Of a DNA stretch of 64,000 bases, positions 1-8,461 are shown piece after piece. Source of the DNA: DASZHJ01 sp035604335 (lineage in GTDB: Bacteria > Pseudomonadota > Alphaproteobacteria > ATCC43930 > CGMCC-115725); NCBI GenBank assembly GCA_035604335.1, contig DATNIT010000136.1, forward strand, positions 1-64,000. Reading direction: 5' to 3'. Below the pieces are notes generated by a model. It did not search any database and was not told where the DNA came from. It saw only the letters and a program-made list of their open reading frames with translations. Both the position numbers and the translations under genes were made by a program. Within the stretch, counting starts at the first letter, position 1. Each line of letters begins with the position of its first letter.

Positions 1-981
1 CGCGGACCCGACAGCGAAGATACGCCAAGGCGCAAGCGCGGGCTCGTGAACGCGCGGACGCTAGAGCGCTATGAGGAATTGCTGCGCCTTCATGCAGTGC
101 CGACGCTGGGCGCGCGCCCGCTCCAACAGATCAGACCGACCGAGATTGACACCCTCTACACGACGCTTGAACAGCGCCTCTCACCGCGCACTGTGCATCA
201 TCTTCATGTCGTATTAGGTGCATGTCTCAATGCCGCTGTTCGCAAGGAGCTGATCATCCACAATCCAGTTGCGAGAGCGGAGGCACCGTCACTAGGCGAC
301 AGCGATGCAGGCACCGTGCTCGATCAGGAGCAATTGGCAGCACTTGTGCAAGGATTTCGCAATTCGACACTATTCCCTATCGTGTCGGTCGCCGCCTTCA
401 CTGGCGCTCGCCGCAACGAAATCCTCGCGCTGAGGTGGTCCGATCTCGACATCAGCAACAAGACACTCACAATCAGGCGGGCTCTCGAACAGACGAAAAA
501 GCATGGCCGAGGCACTAAGGAGCCCAAGACTGCGCGCGGGACAAGGATCATTGCAATCGATGATGGATTGATCGCATTGCTCGTCCAGGTCCATGAGAAA
601 CACTTGCGCATCAAAGCTGGAGTGCCGGAGAGCGACACGGTAGACCTGTCGCTGGTGAGGCTGCCGCCCGACGCGCTCATGTTCCCCTCGCCTGCGGGTG
701 ACGATTTCAGCTTCACGCGGTTCCGGAACCCGTATGCTGTCACCAAGGAGTTTGGTCGGAAGGCACGGGGGCTCGGTTTTCCCAAGCTGCGCTTTCACGA
801 CCTACGCGGCACACACGAGACGTTGCTACTCGACGCTGGCGTGCCGGTTCATGTCGTCGCTGCGCGTTGCGGCCATGATCCGGCGGTGTTGCTGCGCAGC
901 TATGCGAAGCGGACGAAGAAAGCCGACATGAGCGCCGCCGCGGTCATCGGTGCCTTGTCAAAGGGGGTACTCGGCGGATAG
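1..981 (+). CDS. Tyrosine recombinase/phage-type integrase, 5' end outside window
   Basis: Site-specific DNA strand exchange. The catalytic set is visible: Arg in TGARRNEILALRW, His-x-x-Arg in HDLRGTH, the following His in the RCGHD segment, and the Tyr nucleophile in LLRSYAKRTKK. The SAM-like core-binding domain begins at NARTLERYEELL. A GTG at 46 could start translation, but the frame is open to base 1 and the arm-binding domain expected ahead of the core domain is missing, so I treat the gene as cut by the window edge. Base composition is visibly less GC-rich than the leuS side, which fits acquired DNA. It is probably the terminal gene of an integrated element extending leftwards. Family assignment is secure; the element type is unknown. 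Confidence 0.9.
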   Translation, partial: RGPDSEDTPRRKRGLVNARTLERYEELLRLHAVPTLGARPLQQIRPTEIDTLYTTLEQRLSPRTVHHLHVVLGACLNAAVRKELIIHNPVARAEAPSLGDSDAGTVLDQEQLAALVQGFRNSTLFPIVSVAAFTGARRNEILALRWSDLDISNKTLTIRRALEQTKKHGRGTKEPKTARGTRIIAIDDGLIALLVQVHEKHLRIKAGVPESDTVDLSLVRLPPDALMFPSPAGDDFSFTRFRNPYAVTKEFGRKARGLGFPKLRFHDLRGTHETLLLDAGVPVHVVAARCGHDPAVLLRSYAKRTKKADMSAAAVIGALSKGVLGG

Positions 982-1070
982 GAACGGGCGCCAGTCGCGG
1001 CCCCCTGAGACAGATCCTGCTTAGCAATTGGAACGCTCGGCGACCGTGCCCGCAACGGGCCCATGCCAGT

Positions 1071-1091
1071 TTGGGTCCAACTTGGGTCCAA
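1071..1091. repeat. Tandem 10-bp direct repeat beside the integrase
   Basis: TTGGGTCCAA occurs twice, at 1071-1080 and 1082-1091, separated by one base. It lies 90 bp after the integrase stop and 61 bp before the leuS 3' end. Position and form suit an integrase arm-binding or core attachment site, but the second end of the element is not in the window, so the att role is inference. The rest of the 982-1152 gap holds only a 5-bp GC hairpin near 1048-1060. Confidence 0.4.
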
Positions 1092-1152
1092 AGCCGCAAT
1101 GGTTATCGGATTGTTCTGGGTTAGCTCATTGATGTTGTTATTAAGTACACCC

Positions 1153-3744
1153 CTACACCACCACATTGACGATCCGGTTGGGTACGATGATGACCTTGCG
1201 CGGCGCGCGGCCATCGAGGTGGCGCGCCACCGCCGGAAGTGCCAGCGCGGCGCTCTCCGCCGCGGCTTTTTCGCTGTCTCGCGGCAACTCCAGGGTGCCG
1301 CGCAGCTTGCCATTGACCTGCACCGCGATGGTGACCCGCTCCTCCGCGACCAGCGCCGGGTCCGCCTCGGGCCAGGGTTCGTTCATGATCAGCGTCCGGT
1401 GCCCGAGCTCGTACCAGAGCGCCTCGGCCAAGTGCGGCATCATGGGAGCAACGAGCTTGCACAGGACCTCGAGAGCCTCGCGTCGCGCGACCGCGGCGGC
1501 CGGGTCGCGCGCTTCGAAATCCTCGATGGCGTTCGACAACTCGCGGATCCGCGCCACGGCGCTATTGAACCGGAAAGAATCCAGACAGCGCGTGACCTCG
1601 AAGATCGCTCGGTGCACCTCCTGCCGCATCGCCTTGACGCCGTCGTCTACCGGCGGGCTCGACGCCACCCCGATCTCCGCGATGGGCCGCGTGCCCTCCG
1701 TTACCAGCTGCCAGAGCCGGTTCACGTAACGCCACACGCCCTTGATGCCCGCATCCGTCCATTCGAGATCGCGCTCGGGCGGGCTGTCCGACATGAGGAA
1801 AAGACGCGCGGTGTCGGCGCCGTACTCGGAGATCACGGACTCGAGGCCGACCACGTTCTTGCGCGACTTGCTCATCTTCTCGAGTCGGCCGACCTGAACC
1901 GGCCGACCCTTGGCGTCGACGAGCGAGCCGTTCTCTGTCTCGGTCACCTCGTCGGGGAACAGCCAGTCGCCGTCGGCGTTCCGATATGTGGCGTGGCAGA
2001 CCATGCCTTGGGTGAAGAGGCCCGCGAACGGCTCCTTCAGGTCGAGATAGCCGCACTGCGTCAGCGCGCGGGTAAAGAAACGCGAGTAGAGCAGATGCAG
2101 CACCGCGTGCTCGACGCCGCCGATGTACTGGTCGACCGGCATCCAATAGTCGACGTCCGTGCGCTCGAACGCCGTCTCGGCGCGCGGCGAGCAATAGCGC
2201 AGGAAGTACCAGGACGATTCAAAGAAGGTGTCGAAGGTGTCGGTCTCGCGCCGCGCGGGCTTGCCGCAGGTCGGACAGGCGATGTGCTTCCAGGTCGGAT
2301 GATGATCGAGCGGGTTGCCCGGCTTGTCGAAGCTCACGTCCTCCGGCAACAGCACGGGGAGATCGCGCTCGGGCACCGGTACGATCCCGCAATCGCCGCA
2401 ATGCACGACCGGGATCGGGCAGCCCCAGTACCGCTGGCGCGAGACTCCCCAGTCGCGCAGCCGATAGGTGATGCTGGATTTGCCGGCGCCGAGCGATTGC
2501 AGGCGATCGATCACCGCGCGCTTGGCCGCGGGCACGTCGAGACCGTTGAGGAAATCGGAATTGATGATCGTGCCGTCCTCGACATAGGCCGTGTCGCCGA
2601 TGGCGAAAGCCGCGGCATCGGCGCCCGGGGGCAGCACCACCGGCTTCACGGGCAGGCCGTATTTCCGGGCGAAATCGAGATCGCGTTGGTCGTGCGCGGG
2701 ACAGCCGAAGATCGCGCCCGTGCCGTATTCCATCAGCACGAAGTTCGCGACATAGACCGGGAGCTCCCAGCCTTCGACCAGCGGATGCAGAGCCTTGAGG
2801 CCGGTGTCGTAGCCGCGCTTCTCCGCGGTTTCCAGCACCGCCTCGCTGGTGCCCATGCGGTTGCATTCCGCGATGAACTCCTGGAGCCGCGCGTCCTTGG
2901 CCCCGAGCTCGAGCGCCAGCGGATGGTTCGGCGAGACCGCCATGAACGACGCGCCGTAGAGAGTATCCGGCCGCGTCGTGAAGATCTCGAAATCGTCGCC
3001 GGGCGAGCCGGAGGCTTCGCTTCGGCCGCCGCGGCCCTTCAATTTGAAGAACACCCGCGCGCCCTCGGAGCGGCCGATCCAGTTTTCTTGCATCAGCCGC
3101 ACCCGCTCCGGCCAGCGGTCGAGAGTCTTGATCGTCTCCAAGAGATCGTCGGAATAGGCGGTGATGCGTAGGCACCATTGGGCCAGCAGCCGCTTCTCCA
3201 CCAGCGCGCCCGAGCGCCAGCCGCGGCCGTCGATCACCTGCTCGTTGGCGAGCACGGTGTTCTCCTCGGGGTCCCAATTGACCCAGGACTCCCTGCGGTA
3301 GGCGAGGCCCGCCTCCAGGAAGTCGAGGAACATCTTCTGCTCGTGCTTGTAATAGCCGGGATGGCAGGTCGCGATCTCGCGCCGCCAGTCGTAGCTCACG
3401 CCCATGCGCTGAAGCTGCGCGCGCATCGCGGCGATGTTCTCGTAGGTCCAGGTTTTCGGATGCACCTTGCCGGCGATGGCGGCGTTTTCCGCCGGCAGGC
3501 CGAAGGCGTCCCAACCCATGGGATGCAGCACGTTGTAGCCCTGGGCGCGTTTGTAGCGCGCGACCACGTCGCCCATGGTGTAGTTGCGGACGTGGCCGAC
3601 GTGGAGCTTCCCCGAGGGATACGGAAACATCTCCAGCACGTAGTATTTCCGCTTGGCCGGGTCCGTCGCGACCTCGAAGGCGCGGCGCTCCCGCCAAATC
3701 CTCTGCCAAGTCTCTTCGGTTTCTTGAGCGTTGTAGCGCGCCAT
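1153..3744 (-). CDS. leuS: Leucyl-tRNA synthetase
   Basis: Charges tRNA-Leu with leucine in the cytoplasm. At 863 residues it has the usual bacterial length. The class I signature HVGH is at residues 48-51, followed by RNYTMGD. KMSKS is at 623-627. Between them lie the CP1 editing domain and a zinc-ribbon-like CxxC segment (HCGDC, then ACPTCG). The C-terminal anticodon-binding region and the small terminal domain ending IVPNRIVNVVV are complete. The start ATG at 3744 gives the typical MARYNAQETE N-terminus. The gene lies 47 bp after the DUF3576 lipoprotein gene, a common alphaproteobacterial order; the usual next genes (lptE, holA) are replaced by the integrase region. Confidence 0.98.
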   Translation of the reverse strand: MARYNAQETEETWQRIWRERRAFEVATDPAKRKYYVLEMFPYPSGKLHVGHVRNYTMGDVVARYKRAQGYNVLHPMGWDAFGLPAENAAIAGKVHPKTWTYENIAAMRAQLQRMGVSYDWRREIATCHPGYYKHEQKMFLDFLEAGLAYRRESWVNWDPEENTVLANEQVIDGRGWRSGALVEKRLLAQWCLRITAYSDDLLETIKTLDRWPERVRLMQENWIGRSEGARVFFKLKGRGGRSEASGSPGDDFEIFTTRPDTLYGASFMAVSPNHPLALELGAKDARLQEFIAECNRMGTSEAVLETAEKRGYDTGLKALHPLVEGWELPVYVANFVLMEYGTGAIFGCPAHDQRDLDFARKYGLPVKPVVLPPGADAAAFAIGDTAYVEDGTIINSDFLNGLDVPAAKRAVIDRLQSLGAGKSSITYRLRDWGVSRQRYWGCPIPVVHCGDCGIVPVPERDLPVLLPEDVSFDKPGNPLDHHPTWKHIACPTCGKPARRETDTFDTFFESSWYFLRYCSPRAETAFERTDVDYWMPVDQYIGGVEHAVLHLLYSRFFTRALTQCGYLDLKEPFAGLFTQGMVCHATYRNADGDWLFPDEVTETENGSLVDAKGRPVQVGRLEKMSKSRKNVVGLESVISEYGADTARLFLMSDSPPERDLEWTDAGIKGVWRYVNRLWQLVTEGTRPIAEIGVASSPPVDDGVKAMRQEVHRAIFEVTRCLDSFRFNSAVARIRELSNAIEDFEARDPAAAVARREALEVLCKLVAPMMPHLAEALWYELGHRTLIMNEPWPEADPALVAEERVTIAVQVNGKLRGTLELPRDSEKAAAESAALALPAVARHLDGRAPRKVIIVPNRIVNVVV

Positions 3745-3791
3745 CGCGCGGTCTCGTGCTCCCGGTATCGAGGTGCGCTATCGGCGGCGGG

Positions 3792-4391
3792 CTATTGCTG
3801 GTTGGCGACCGCGCTCAAGCGGATTTGTCGCGCGCGCGTCAGGATGGCGTTCTCGAGGTCGGTGGCGGTGTTGGCGTCGACCGGCGCCTCCGCCCACTGT
3901 CCCATCGCATCCTTCCTCTGGTGGAACACGCTCGCGCGCACGCCGTCGGCGCGCAGATCGCGGCCGAGGATAAACACGTTCACCTTGAAACGCTCGTCCG
4001 GCGTCTCTGGCGGGCTGAACCAGTCGGTGATGATGACCCCGCCGAACGGATCCGCCGAGGCGAGCGGCATGAAGCTGACGGTGTCGAGCGAGGCGCGCCA
4101 GAGGAAGCTGTTGACGCCGACGCCGGCCGGGCCGTTGCCGTTCTGCCCGCTCCCGCCGCCGCCGAACAGCGCCGACATCAGCGTCAGGGTCGAGGGATCG
4201 TTGTCGCTCTGGATCCTCGGATTGAAATCCTTCGGATCCATCTTGCCTGGATCGGTGTGATAGGGATCGTTGGTGGTCTGGACGGTCTTCGTATCGCCGC
4301 TGTCCGATTTGCTGCCGCCGAACATCCCGCAACCCGCGACGGACAGCGCCGCCGCCACGACGCACCCGACGATACGAAACGACAACGCCAT
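3792..4391 (-). CDS. DUF3576 family lipoprotein
   Basis: Small envelope lipoprotein of unknown function. A signal peptide with lipobox LSVAGC places the lipidated Cys near residue 21. A low-complexity linker follows, then the conserved domain with SFLWRASLDTVSFMPL and DWFSPPETPDERFKVNVFI. The 199-residue length fits the family. Members are found next to leuS in alphaproteobacteria, which the context here supports. It is transcribed towards leuS and divergently from yggS, so its promoter lies between 4392 and 4532. Confidence 0.85.
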   Translation of the reverse strand: MALSFRIVGCVVAAALSVAGCGMFGGSKSDSGDTKTVQTTNDPYHTDPGKMDPKDFNPRIQSDNDPSTLTLMSALFGGGGSGQNGNGPAGVGVNSFLWRASLDTVSFMPLASADPFGGVIITDWFSPPETPDERFKVNVFILGRDLRADGVRASVFHQRKDAMGQWAEAPVDANTATDLENAILTRARQIRLSAVANQQ

Positions 4392-4504
4392 TGGCCCTGC
4401 TCCTAGAAACTCCCGGGATGACCCCCTCCGAGGGGCCGCATCCTACACCGGAGCGACGGGAAATTCCGCTAGTTCTTCGGGCTGCAGCCGAGCGGGCTTG
4501 ACGC

Positions 4505-4525
4505 CCTTGGTGGCAGCCGCCAAGG
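4505..4525 (+). promoter_or_regulatory. Hairpin covering the yggS ribosome-binding site
   Basis: CCTTGG (4505-4510) pairs with CCAAGG (4520-4525), and the inner TGGC/GCCG extends the stem imperfectly. The only purine-rich candidate Shine-Dalgarno, AAGG at 4522-4525, lies in the 3' arm, 7 nt before the ATG at 4533. The stem could limit translation. Pairing is seen; the regulatory role is inference. Confidence 0.35.
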
Positions 4526-4532
4526 TCTCGCA

Positions 4533-5237
4533 ATGAGCGGGCAAGCCCTTGATTTGCAAGCAGGCCTAGCAGAACGCCTGGGCCTCGTGAAAGACCGGAT
4601 CGCGGCGGCCGCGCGCGCCGCGGCGCGGGACGTCGCGGATGTCACGCTGGTTGCGGTCAGCAAGACCCACGACGCCACCGCCATCTCCACCGCGATCGCG
4701 GCGGGCCAGCGCGTCTTCGGCGAGAACCGCGTGCAGGAGGCGCAGGGGAAATATCCCGCGCTCAAGGCCGCGTATCCCGATCTCGTGCTGCACCTGATCG
4801 GCCCGCTGCAGACCAACAAGGTGAAGGAGGCGGTGGCGCTCTTCGATGTGATCGAGACGGTGGACCGCCCCAAGCTCGCCGAGGCGCTCGCCCGCGAGAT
4901 GGAGCGCACGGGCCGCCGCCCCCGTTGCTTCATCCAGGTCAACACCGGCGAGGAGGCTCAAAAGGCGGGCGTGCTGCCGGCGGCGACGGACGCCTTCGTC
5001 GCGGAGTGCCGGGACCGCTGGCGCCTCCCCGTTGTCGGCCTCATGTGCATTCCACCTTTCGACCAGGAGCCCTCGCCGCATTTCGCGCTGCTGCGCGAGA
5101 TCGCGCGCCGCCACGGTCTCGCCGAGCTCAGCATGGGCATGAGCGCCGACTACGAGATCGCGATCCGCCTCGGCGCCACCCACGTCCGCGTCGGCACCGC
5201 GATCTTCGGCGAGAGGCCGCGGCCGCCGAGCGCCTGA
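4533..5237 (+). CDS. YggS/PROSC family pyridoxal-phosphate homeostasis protein
   Basis: Single-domain PLP carrier that helps keep the vitamin B6 and amino-acid pools in balance; it is not known to catalyse a reaction. The PLP lysine is in VAVSKTHDA (about residue 45), followed by the family motif FGENRVQEAQ. Further conserved blocks are HLIGPLQTNK, QVNTGEEAQKAG, GLMCIPP and the phosphate-binding SMGMSADYEIAIRLGATHVRVGTAIFGER. Length 234 is normal. It is divergent from the DUF3576/leuS pair and followed by a palindromic intergenic repeat. A hairpin overlaps its ribosome-binding site. Confidence 0.95.
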   Translation: MSGQALDLQAGLAERLGLVKDRIAAAARAAARDVADVTLVAVSKTHDATAISTAIAAGQRVFGENRVQEAQGKYPALKAAYPDLVLHLIGPLQTNKVKEAVALFDVIETVDRPKLAEALAREMERTGRRPRCFIQVNTGEEAQKAGVLPAATDAFVAECRDRWRLPVVGLMCIPPFDQEPSPHFALLREIARRHGLAELSMGMSADYEIAIRLGATHVRVGTAIFGERPRPPSA

Positions 5238-5241
5238 CAGC

Positions 5242-5352
5242 GTGCATCCTTCGACGCGCTTCGCTTGCTGAGGACGAGGCGCATCGAGTGCTGCACGATC
5301 GAATGACCTCATCCTGAGAAAGCGACCGAAGGGAGCGCGTCGAAGGACGCAC
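5242..5352. repeat. Intergenic palindromic repeat, copy A
   Basis: A 111-bp inverted repeat whose 19-bp outer arms (starting GTGCATCCTTCGACGCG and ending CGCGTCGAAGGACGCAC) differ at one base. The core carries a degraded form of the inner CTCAGGATGA/TCATCCTGAG arms seen in copies B and C. It sits between two convergent genes and almost fills the gap, so it may also end transcription from both sides. Confidence 0.75.
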
Positions 5353-5374
5353 GACGCTCGGACGCTCTACGCCC

Positions 5375-6784
5375 TCAATGATCGGCGACGCGGGCGGCGC
5401 ACCAGGTCCAGCCCTGCATCTGCTCCTCGGCGGTGGGCGTGGTTTTGCGCATCAAGGCGGCCGGCGAGAGGCCCGGATTTTTTCGCAGGCGATCGGCGAT
5501 CTCATCGACGGTGAGGCCGCCCGGCTTTTCCGGCGGCGTCAAATCGGTGAGCCGGTCGCGGCATTGCGCGGCGCAGCGGTCGAGCCCCTTCTGCTCGCAA
5601 TGCTCGGCTATTGCCGTCATCGCCGCCGCCACCTCCTCGGGGCGGTCGAAATCCGGAAGGCGCTGCCAGGGCTCGGGATTGTCCACGCCGTCCTGGAACT
5701 GCTGCAGCGCCGCGCCCATCAATCCCGGCGGCCACGGCCGCTGTGCCGACGCCTTGACCGCCGGCGGGTCGATGGTCATCGCAAGCACCTCCTGGAGCGT
5801 GCGCGGATGCCAGTCGGCGGCGAGCTTCTTCGCCTGCTGGAGCTCGGCGGAGGTCATGTTCATTTCGATGCTGTGCCGGATGCTGGGATTGTCGTGGAAG
5901 GGCGAGCGCGCGGCGATGCGGAACCACATGTCCGCCTGGATCGTATCGGGCGCGATCACGGTGCGCCCGTTCACGATGGCGCCTTCGGCCAAGAGCGTGC
6001 TCAGCGCCTCCTGCGACCGTGCCGCGTCGAGCAGCGACGCCCGTACCAGCCATCGATAGGCCTCGGCGGGATCCTGCAACGACGAGTCGGGCGTGTGGAG
6101 ATAGAGCGAGCCCAGCTGCTCCATGGCCTCGAGATTGCCGTGCCGCGCCGAGGTCGCCATCCAGCGGAAGCCCTCGCGGGCGTCCATTGGCACGCCGGGC
6201 GCGCCAAGCAGATAAAGGTCGCCCAGATCCTGCTCGGCGAGCGCCGAGCCCTTGTCCGCCGCGCGATGCAGGAGGGCGAGCGCCTCCTGCGGATTGCGCG
6301 GACCGCCACGGCCGTAAATCGTCATGTCCGCGAGCGCCCGCATGGCCTCGGTATTGCCGGCATCGACGGCGGCGCGGAGCGCCGCCGCGATCTTCCCCTC
6401 GTCGGCCTCGATCGCTTGGCCCTCATGGCGCCGGTGGTTGAGCTCGAGCGCGGCGGGCACATGGCCCTGCTCGGCGGCGCGTCCGTACCACCCCGTCGCC
6501 GCGTTCAGGTCGCGCGGCAGTCCATCGCCCCGGTCCAGCAGCTTCGCAAGCTCGTATTGCTGATCGCGCTCGCCCGCCACCGCGCGGCGGAAAGTCTCGT
6601 AGACCGACGGGGTGAGCGGACAACGGATGATGAACATGCAGGGCAGCCGAATATCGCTGAGCGTCTGCGCGGCATGGGCGGGCCCATACTCGCCCTCGGC
6701 CCTTGCGCTGCTTGCGATACCCATCGCTGTCAGCGCGGCGAGACACGCAACGACCAACCGCACCGTAGTGAACGCGCCGCACAT
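5375..6784 (-). CDS. Secreted Sel1-repeat (TPR-like) protein
   Basis: 469 residues. The start ATG at 6784 follows an AAAGGGG ribosome-binding site and opens a signal peptide ending IASSARA-EG. At least four Sel1-type helical repeats follow, for example QYELAKLLDRGDGLPRD, AATGWYGRAAEQGH, AEQDLGDLYLLGA and EAMEQLGSLYLHT. Such repeats act as periplasmic protein-protein scaffolds. The C-terminal 150 residues resemble no family I recognise. It lies 13 bp after the L,D-transpeptidase gene, so a shared cell-wall role is plausible. A longer in-frame reading upstream is rejected because it runs through the transpeptidase gene in another frame. Confidence 0.85.
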   Translation of the reverse strand: MCGAFTTVRLVVACLAALTAMGIASSARAEGEYGPAHAAQTLSDIRLPCMFIIRCPLTPSVYETFRRAVAGERDQQYELAKLLDRGDGLPRDLNAATGWYGRAAEQGHVPAALELNHRRHEGQAIEADEGKIAAALRAAVDAGNTEAMRALADMTIYGRGGPRNPQEALALLHRAADKGSALAEQDLGDLYLLGAPGVPMDAREGFRWMATSARHGNLEAMEQLGSLYLHTPDSSLQDPAEAYRWLVRASLLDAARSQEALSTLLAEGAIVNGRTVIAPDTIQADMWFRIAARSPFHDNPSIRHSIEMNMTSAELQQAKKLAADWHPRTLQEVLAMTIDPPAVKASAQRPWPPGLMGAALQQFQDGVDNPEPWQRLPDFDRPEEVAAAMTAIAEHCEQKGLDRCAAQCRDRLTDLTPPEKPGGLTVDEIADRLRKNPGLSPAALMRKTTPTAEEQMQGWTWCAARVADH

Positions 6785-6797
6785 CGTTGAGCCCCTT

Positions 6798-7295
6798 TCA
6801 ATCCCGCACGACCACCCGCGACGTCGCGTCGGCCTCCTCGAGCACATTGAGCAGGTCCTCGAGCGCGAGCGCGATGCAACCCTCGGTGCCGAGGTAATTT
6901 GGCCGCGCCACGTGCAGGAAGATCGCGCTGCCGAGGCCGGGCACCACGGGATCGTCGTTGTAGCCGAGCGGCGCCAGCAGGTCGTAGACGTGGTCCTCGC
7001 GCCAGAGCCGCTCGGCGCTCGCGGAATAGGGTAGCCGCACGCGCCGGTTATAACGGGGGTCCTCGGCGGCGTCGCACCAGCCGTCCTCGGGCTTGAGCGC
7101 GCGGAACGGCAGGCGCGTGCGAGGGATTCCCACCCGGTCGGACCGGTAGAGGACCTCGCGCAACAGGAATGCGCCTTGGGGCGTGGCGTGGTCGCCCTCG
7201 CGCTTCCGGCGCGCGATCCCCGCGCGCCCGAGCGCCGCGCGAAACACCTGAGCGCCCCACGCCGCACAGCCGTCGCCGTCCACCACCAGGTCCAT
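6798..7295 (-). CDS. L,D-transpeptidase family protein (COG3786 type)
   Basis: YkuD-fold enzyme expected to act on peptidoglycan. The catalytic motif is present: His128 in IFLHVA and Cys140 in GTEGC, with the family block REGDHATPQGAF at about 33-43. At 165 residues it is a bare catalytic domain with no evident signal peptide, which is common in this subfamily. It precedes the Sel1-repeat gene in the same direction and follows the 337-residue Ala/Pro-rich gene by 34 bp. Peptidoglycan specificity is family inference. Confidence 0.85.
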   Translation of the reverse strand: MDLVVDGDGCAAWGAQVFRAALGRAGIARRKREGDHATPQGAFLLREVLYRSDRVGIPRTRLPFRALKPEDGWCDAAEDPRYNRRVRLPYSASAERLWREDHVYDLLAPLGYNDDPVVPGLGSAIFLHVARPNYLGTEGCIALALEDLLNVLEEADATSRVVVRD

Positions 7296-7329
7296 CGCCG
7301 CCGGTATAGCGCGGAGCGAGGTCCGGATG

Positions 7330-8343
7330 CTACGGGCTCACGTCGACCTGTACGCCGCGGGACTCGCGGTTCGCGGTGTTCTGCTTCTGGAGCGCGACGT
7401 ACTTGTCGAGGGCGCCGAGCATTTTTTGCGAGATGTCGGCGGGACCGCTCGTGGCCGGGCCGCCGGTCGCCGGAAGCGGGCTCGGCGGCGCCGCGGCAAG
7501 CGTCGCGCTGGGGCGCGACATGAACGAGATGGCGCCAGGTGGCAGCTGCAAAGGCACGGGTTGCGAGCTCAGCACGCGGCCGGTTGGGGCGGGTGCCGCG
7601 CCGCTGCCCAGGAGTTGGCGCTGACGCTCGGTGGCCTGCGTCAGGAAGGCGCTCGCCGCAGTGTCTTTCGTGACCGTGATCGCCGGCGCCGCAGCCGGTG
7701 CCGCCACGCTCATGCCGACGCCGCGCGCCAGCGGGATCGCCGGATGGTCGGGCTTTGCCGCCGCCGCGGTCACGGAGGCCGCGGGAAGCGCGGTGGCCGG
7801 CGTCGCAGCGGGAGCGGCCGCGGCGGTTTGCGCGGCGGGAGTCGTGGTCACGCTGGTCGCGGCCGGGGCAGGAGTTGCCGGCGCGGCGGCGACGGCCGGC
7901 AGCGGGGCCAGCTCCGCCGTCTCGACCGGCGCATGAGCCAGCGCAGCCGCTTGCTCCGTAGTGAGCTCGGGCTGCTGGGCGCTCTGGGCCGGAGGCGTCG
8001 GCGCCGAGTTGGAGTCGCCGAACAACGTCGCCACCACGTGCTCGCCCACGTCCTTGCCGGTTTCTTCCTTGAGCAGCACGCCGAAGAGCCCGGAGACGAA
8101 GCCGGGAATTCCGCCATAGATGGCGTCGCCCACGATGCGCGGAATGTTCCCGATCGTGTCGCCGGTGATCCAGCGATAGACCGTCGAGATCACCGGCAGA
8201 TGCTGCAGGGGATTGAGGGCGTCGAGGAGGTCGTGGAAATGGAATCCCTTCTGCCCCCAGAGGTGCGGTTTGCCGTCATCCGGCGCCGGCTGGGAGATCT
8301 GGCCGTTCAGGTAGGGGATATAGGCGGATTCGAGATCGGACAC
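7330..8343 (-). CDS. Ala/Pro-rich protein of unknown function with conserved N-terminal domain
   Basis: 337 residues. The N-terminal ~110 residues form a globular-looking domain with LWGQKGFHFHDLLDALNPLQ, then VISTVYRWITGD and glycine-rich hydrophobic helices (VGDAIYGGIPGFVSGLFGVLL). I have the impression of similar domains in other alphaproteobacterial hypothetical proteins but can name no family. Residues ~115-300 are low-complexity, rich in Ala, Pro and Thr, like a wall-spanning or disordered linker. No signal peptide is seen. It is followed 34 bp later by the L,D-transpeptidase gene. Function unknown. Confidence 0.7.
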   Translation of the reverse strand: MSDLESAYIPYLNGQISQPAPDDGKPHLWGQKGFHFHDLLDALNPLQHLPVISTVYRWITGDTIGNIPRIVGDAIYGGIPGFVSGLFGVLLKEETGKDVGEHVVATLFGDSNSAPTPPAQSAQQPELTTEQAAALAHAPVETAELAPLPAVAAAPATPAPAATSVTTTPAAQTAAAAPAATPATALPAASVTAAAAKPDHPAIPLARGVGMSVAAPAAAPAITVTKDTAASAFLTQATERQRQLLGSGAAPAPTGRVLSSQPVPLQLPPGAISFMSRPSATLAAAPPSPLPATGGPATSGPADISQKMLGALDKYVALQKQNTANRESRGVQVDVSP

Positions 8344-8410
8344 GAAGGAACCTCCGGGACTGCTTAAGCAAGCCCGGTGCCAAATAAAGTCCTACGGATT
8401 CCGAAGACTT

Positions 8411-8448
8411 AGGTCCGAGGTCCGAGGTCCGCCGGCAGATCCTGCCGG
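8411..8448. repeat. Triple heptamer plus hairpin after ribA
   Basis: AGGTCCG is repeated three times head to tail (8411-8431) and abuts a 7-bp stem, CCGGCAG (8432-8438) with CTGCCGG (8442-8448). It lies in the 118-bp gap between the ribA stop and the next gene. There is no T-tract, so it is not a classical terminator. Confidence 0.5.
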
Positions 8449-8461
8449 GCCCGCGGGCAGG

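Noticed and set aside
1063..3171. A 702-codon open frame on the plus strand opposite leuS
   Set aside because: Antisense shadow of leuS with no recognisable domains; leuS motifs are complete.
6785..7267. N-terminal extension of the Sel1-repeat protein
   Set aside because: The open frame continues through the L,D-transpeptidase gene, but a signal peptide with a good ribosome-binding site starts at 6784.
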